From: Candidatus Elarobacter sp. | Lineage (GTDB): Bacteria > Vulcanimicrobiota > Vulcanimicrobiia > Vulcanimicrobiales > Vulcanimicrobiaceae | Reading direction: 5' to 3' | NCBI GenBank assembly: GCA_030150085.1 | Contig: JASLGJ010000368.1 | Coordinates: 1-5,828, forward strand | DNA: 5,828 bases | The notes under the pieces: model-generated | Seen by the model: the letters and a program-made list of their open reading frames with translations, nothing else | Database searches by the model: none | What the model was told of the DNA's origin: nothing | Shown here: piece by piece, positions 4,727 to 5,828 of the stretch | Layout: every line of letters begins with the position of its first letter | Numbering within the stretch: position 1 is the first letter of the stretch | Translations under genes and position numbers: made by a program

Positions 4727-5828
4727 ATGCCGCGCTCGCGCTACCTCGTTCTCGCCGCGTGCGGCGGCAGCGCCTTCCTCGACATGTACGCCACGCAGCC
4801 GCTGCTGCCGGCGCTGCGGGTCGAGTTCGGCGCGGGCGAAGCGGCGGTCGGCGCCACCATCTCGGCGCTGACCTTCGCCTGCGCGCTGGCCGCGCCGGTG
4901 GTCGGCCCGCTGGCCGACGCGCTGGGCCGCAAGCGCGTCATCGTGGGCGCGCTCTACGCGCTCGCGCTGGCGACGCTCGCCGCCGCCGCGGCGCACTCGC
5001 TGCACGCGCTGGTGGCCTGGCGCTTCGTGCAGGGGCTGTTCATGCCGGCCGTCTTCGCGGTCACGCTGGCCTACATCGCGGAGGAGTTTCCGCCCGCGGT
5101 CAGCGGGCGCGCGGTCGGGACCTACATCGCGGGCAACGTGCTGGGCGGGTTCCTGGGCCGCTACGTCGCGGCGCTGGTCGCCGCGGCGGCGAGCTGGCAG
5201 GCCGCCTTCCTCGTGCTCGGCGCGCTGACCCTGGGCGGCGCGACCCTGGTGCTCGTCGCGCTCCCGCGCGCGACCCGCTTCACCCGCCAGCGCTCGGCCC
5301 CGCAGGCCCTGCGCGCCATGGCGCGCTTCGCCCGCGATCCCGTGCTGCTGGCGACCTACGCGGTCGGCGGCGCGGTGCTGTTCTCGCTGGTCGCGGCCTT
5401 CACGTTCGCCACCTACTACCTGGCCGGGCCGCCCTTCGGCCTGGGCACGGTCGCGCTGGGCAACGTCTTCTTCGTCTACCTGCTGGGGGTGGTCGCGACC
5501 CCGCTCTCGGGGCGCCTGATCGACGCCTTCGGGCACCGCGCGGCGGTCGTCGCGGCGATCGCGGCCAGCGCGGGCGGGATGCTGATCGCCCTGATCCCGG
5601 CGGTCGCGGCGGTGGTGGCCGGGCTGGGGCTGACGGCGGTCGGCGTGTTCGCAGCCCAAGCCGCCTCGCAGGGCTACGTCGGCATCGTGGCGCGCGAGCG
5701 GCGCTCGACCGCGGCCGCGCTCTACATCACGGTGTACTACGCGGGCGGCGGGCTGGGCGCGGTGCTGCCGGCGGCGGTCTGGAGCCGGGGCGGCTGGCCG
5801 GCCACGGTCGCGCTGATCGTGGCCGTGC
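4727..5828 (+). CDS. MFS transporter, YnfM/AraJ-like drug:H+ antiporter type (3' end outside window)
   Basis: At least 367 codons of an inner-membrane major facilitator superfamily protein, open to the window end. Seen in sequence: TM1 with FLDMYATQPLLPAL (residues 17-30, typical of YnfM-like members); TM2 followed by motif A GPLADALGRKR (60-70); the RFVQG motif in TM4; a domain-duplicated second motif A GRLIDAFGHR (262-271); and a C-terminal LYITVYYAGGGLGAVLP segment near the end, also typical of this subgroup. Such proteins usually export small molecules in exchange for protons; the substrate is unknown. The ATG at 4727 is preferred (GGAAG just upstream, start immediately before TM1). A GTG at 4694 would add 11 residues. 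The gap from the preceding stop is 53 bp (20 bp with the GTG) and no promoter or terminator is visible in it, so both genes are probably one operon under the 3422-3451 promoter. About 10% of the usual length (~400 residues) is missing. Confidence 0.93.
   Translation, partial: MPRSRYLVLAACGGSAFLDMYATQPLLPALRVEFGAGEAAVGATISALTFACALAAPVVGPLADALGRKRVIVGALYALALATLAAAAAHSLHALVAWRFVQGLFMPAVFAVTLAYIAEEFPPAVSGRAVGTYIAGNVLGGFLGRYVAALVAAAASWQAAFLVLGALTLGGATLVLVALPRATRFTRQRSAPQALRAMARFARDPVLLATYAVGGAVLFSLVAAFTFATYYLAGPPFGLGTVALGNVFFVYLLGVVATPLSGRLIDAFGHRAAVVAAIAASAGGMLIALIPAVAAVVAGLGLTAVGVFAAQAASQGYVGIVARERRSTAAALYITVYYAGGGLGAVLPAAVWSRGGWPATVALIVAV

Noticed and set aside
4577..5659. 360-codon open frame on the minus strand
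   Set aside because: It is antisense to the MFS gene with extreme Arg/Gly/Glu/Gln content and no recognisable motif, while the + strand encodes an unmistakable transporter.

Overview
The window comes from a chromosome with very high GC content. Nearly every third codon position in the metabolic genes is G or C. The gene types (an aldehyde dehydrogenase/SDR pair, a Cys/Met-metabolism PLP enzyme and a YnfM-type MFS transporter) fit a free-living Pseudomonadota, perhaps a betaproteobacterium of the Burkholderiales. That placement is an inference from gene style and base composition; no marker gene is present. All supported genes are on the + strand.

Bases 1-1137 hold the 3' end of an aldehyde dehydrogenase gene whose stop overlaps the start of a complete classical short-chain dehydrogenase. 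They look like two consecutive oxidation steps (alcohol/ketone and aldehyde) of a catabolic operon that begins upstream. A 146-bp gap with an 11-bp direct repeat leads to a complete cystathionine gamma-synthase-family PLP enzyme (1284-2492) with a good Shine-Dalgarno and its own probable transcription start.

From about 2570 to 3830 the texture changes. Base composition becomes visibly less GC-rich, and there is one small XRE-type DNA-binding protein (ending at 3018) behind an AT-rich stretch with repeat motifs. About 800 bp without a convincing gene follow. This stretch is not featureless. It has a strong GC hairpin (3372-3392), then a near-consensus sigma70 promoter (TTGACA, 18-bp spacer, TAGGAT; 3422-3451). 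The -35 of that promoter lies inside an inverted repeat, TTGTCA-N8-TGACAA. Downstream is a roughly 370-nt leader with several consecutive stem-loops and a possible small arginine-rich reading frame.

The leader ends at a perfect AGGAGG in front of a 280-residue, mostly helical protein that I do not recognise (3831-4673). It is closely followed by an MFS transporter that runs off the window (4727 to end). The promoter/operator, long structured leader, unknown His/Glu-rich protein and transporter form the most interesting unit: a possibly regulated synthesis/export or resistance cassette of unknown substrate. The XRE protein just upstream is a candidate regulator, but nothing in the sequence proves this.
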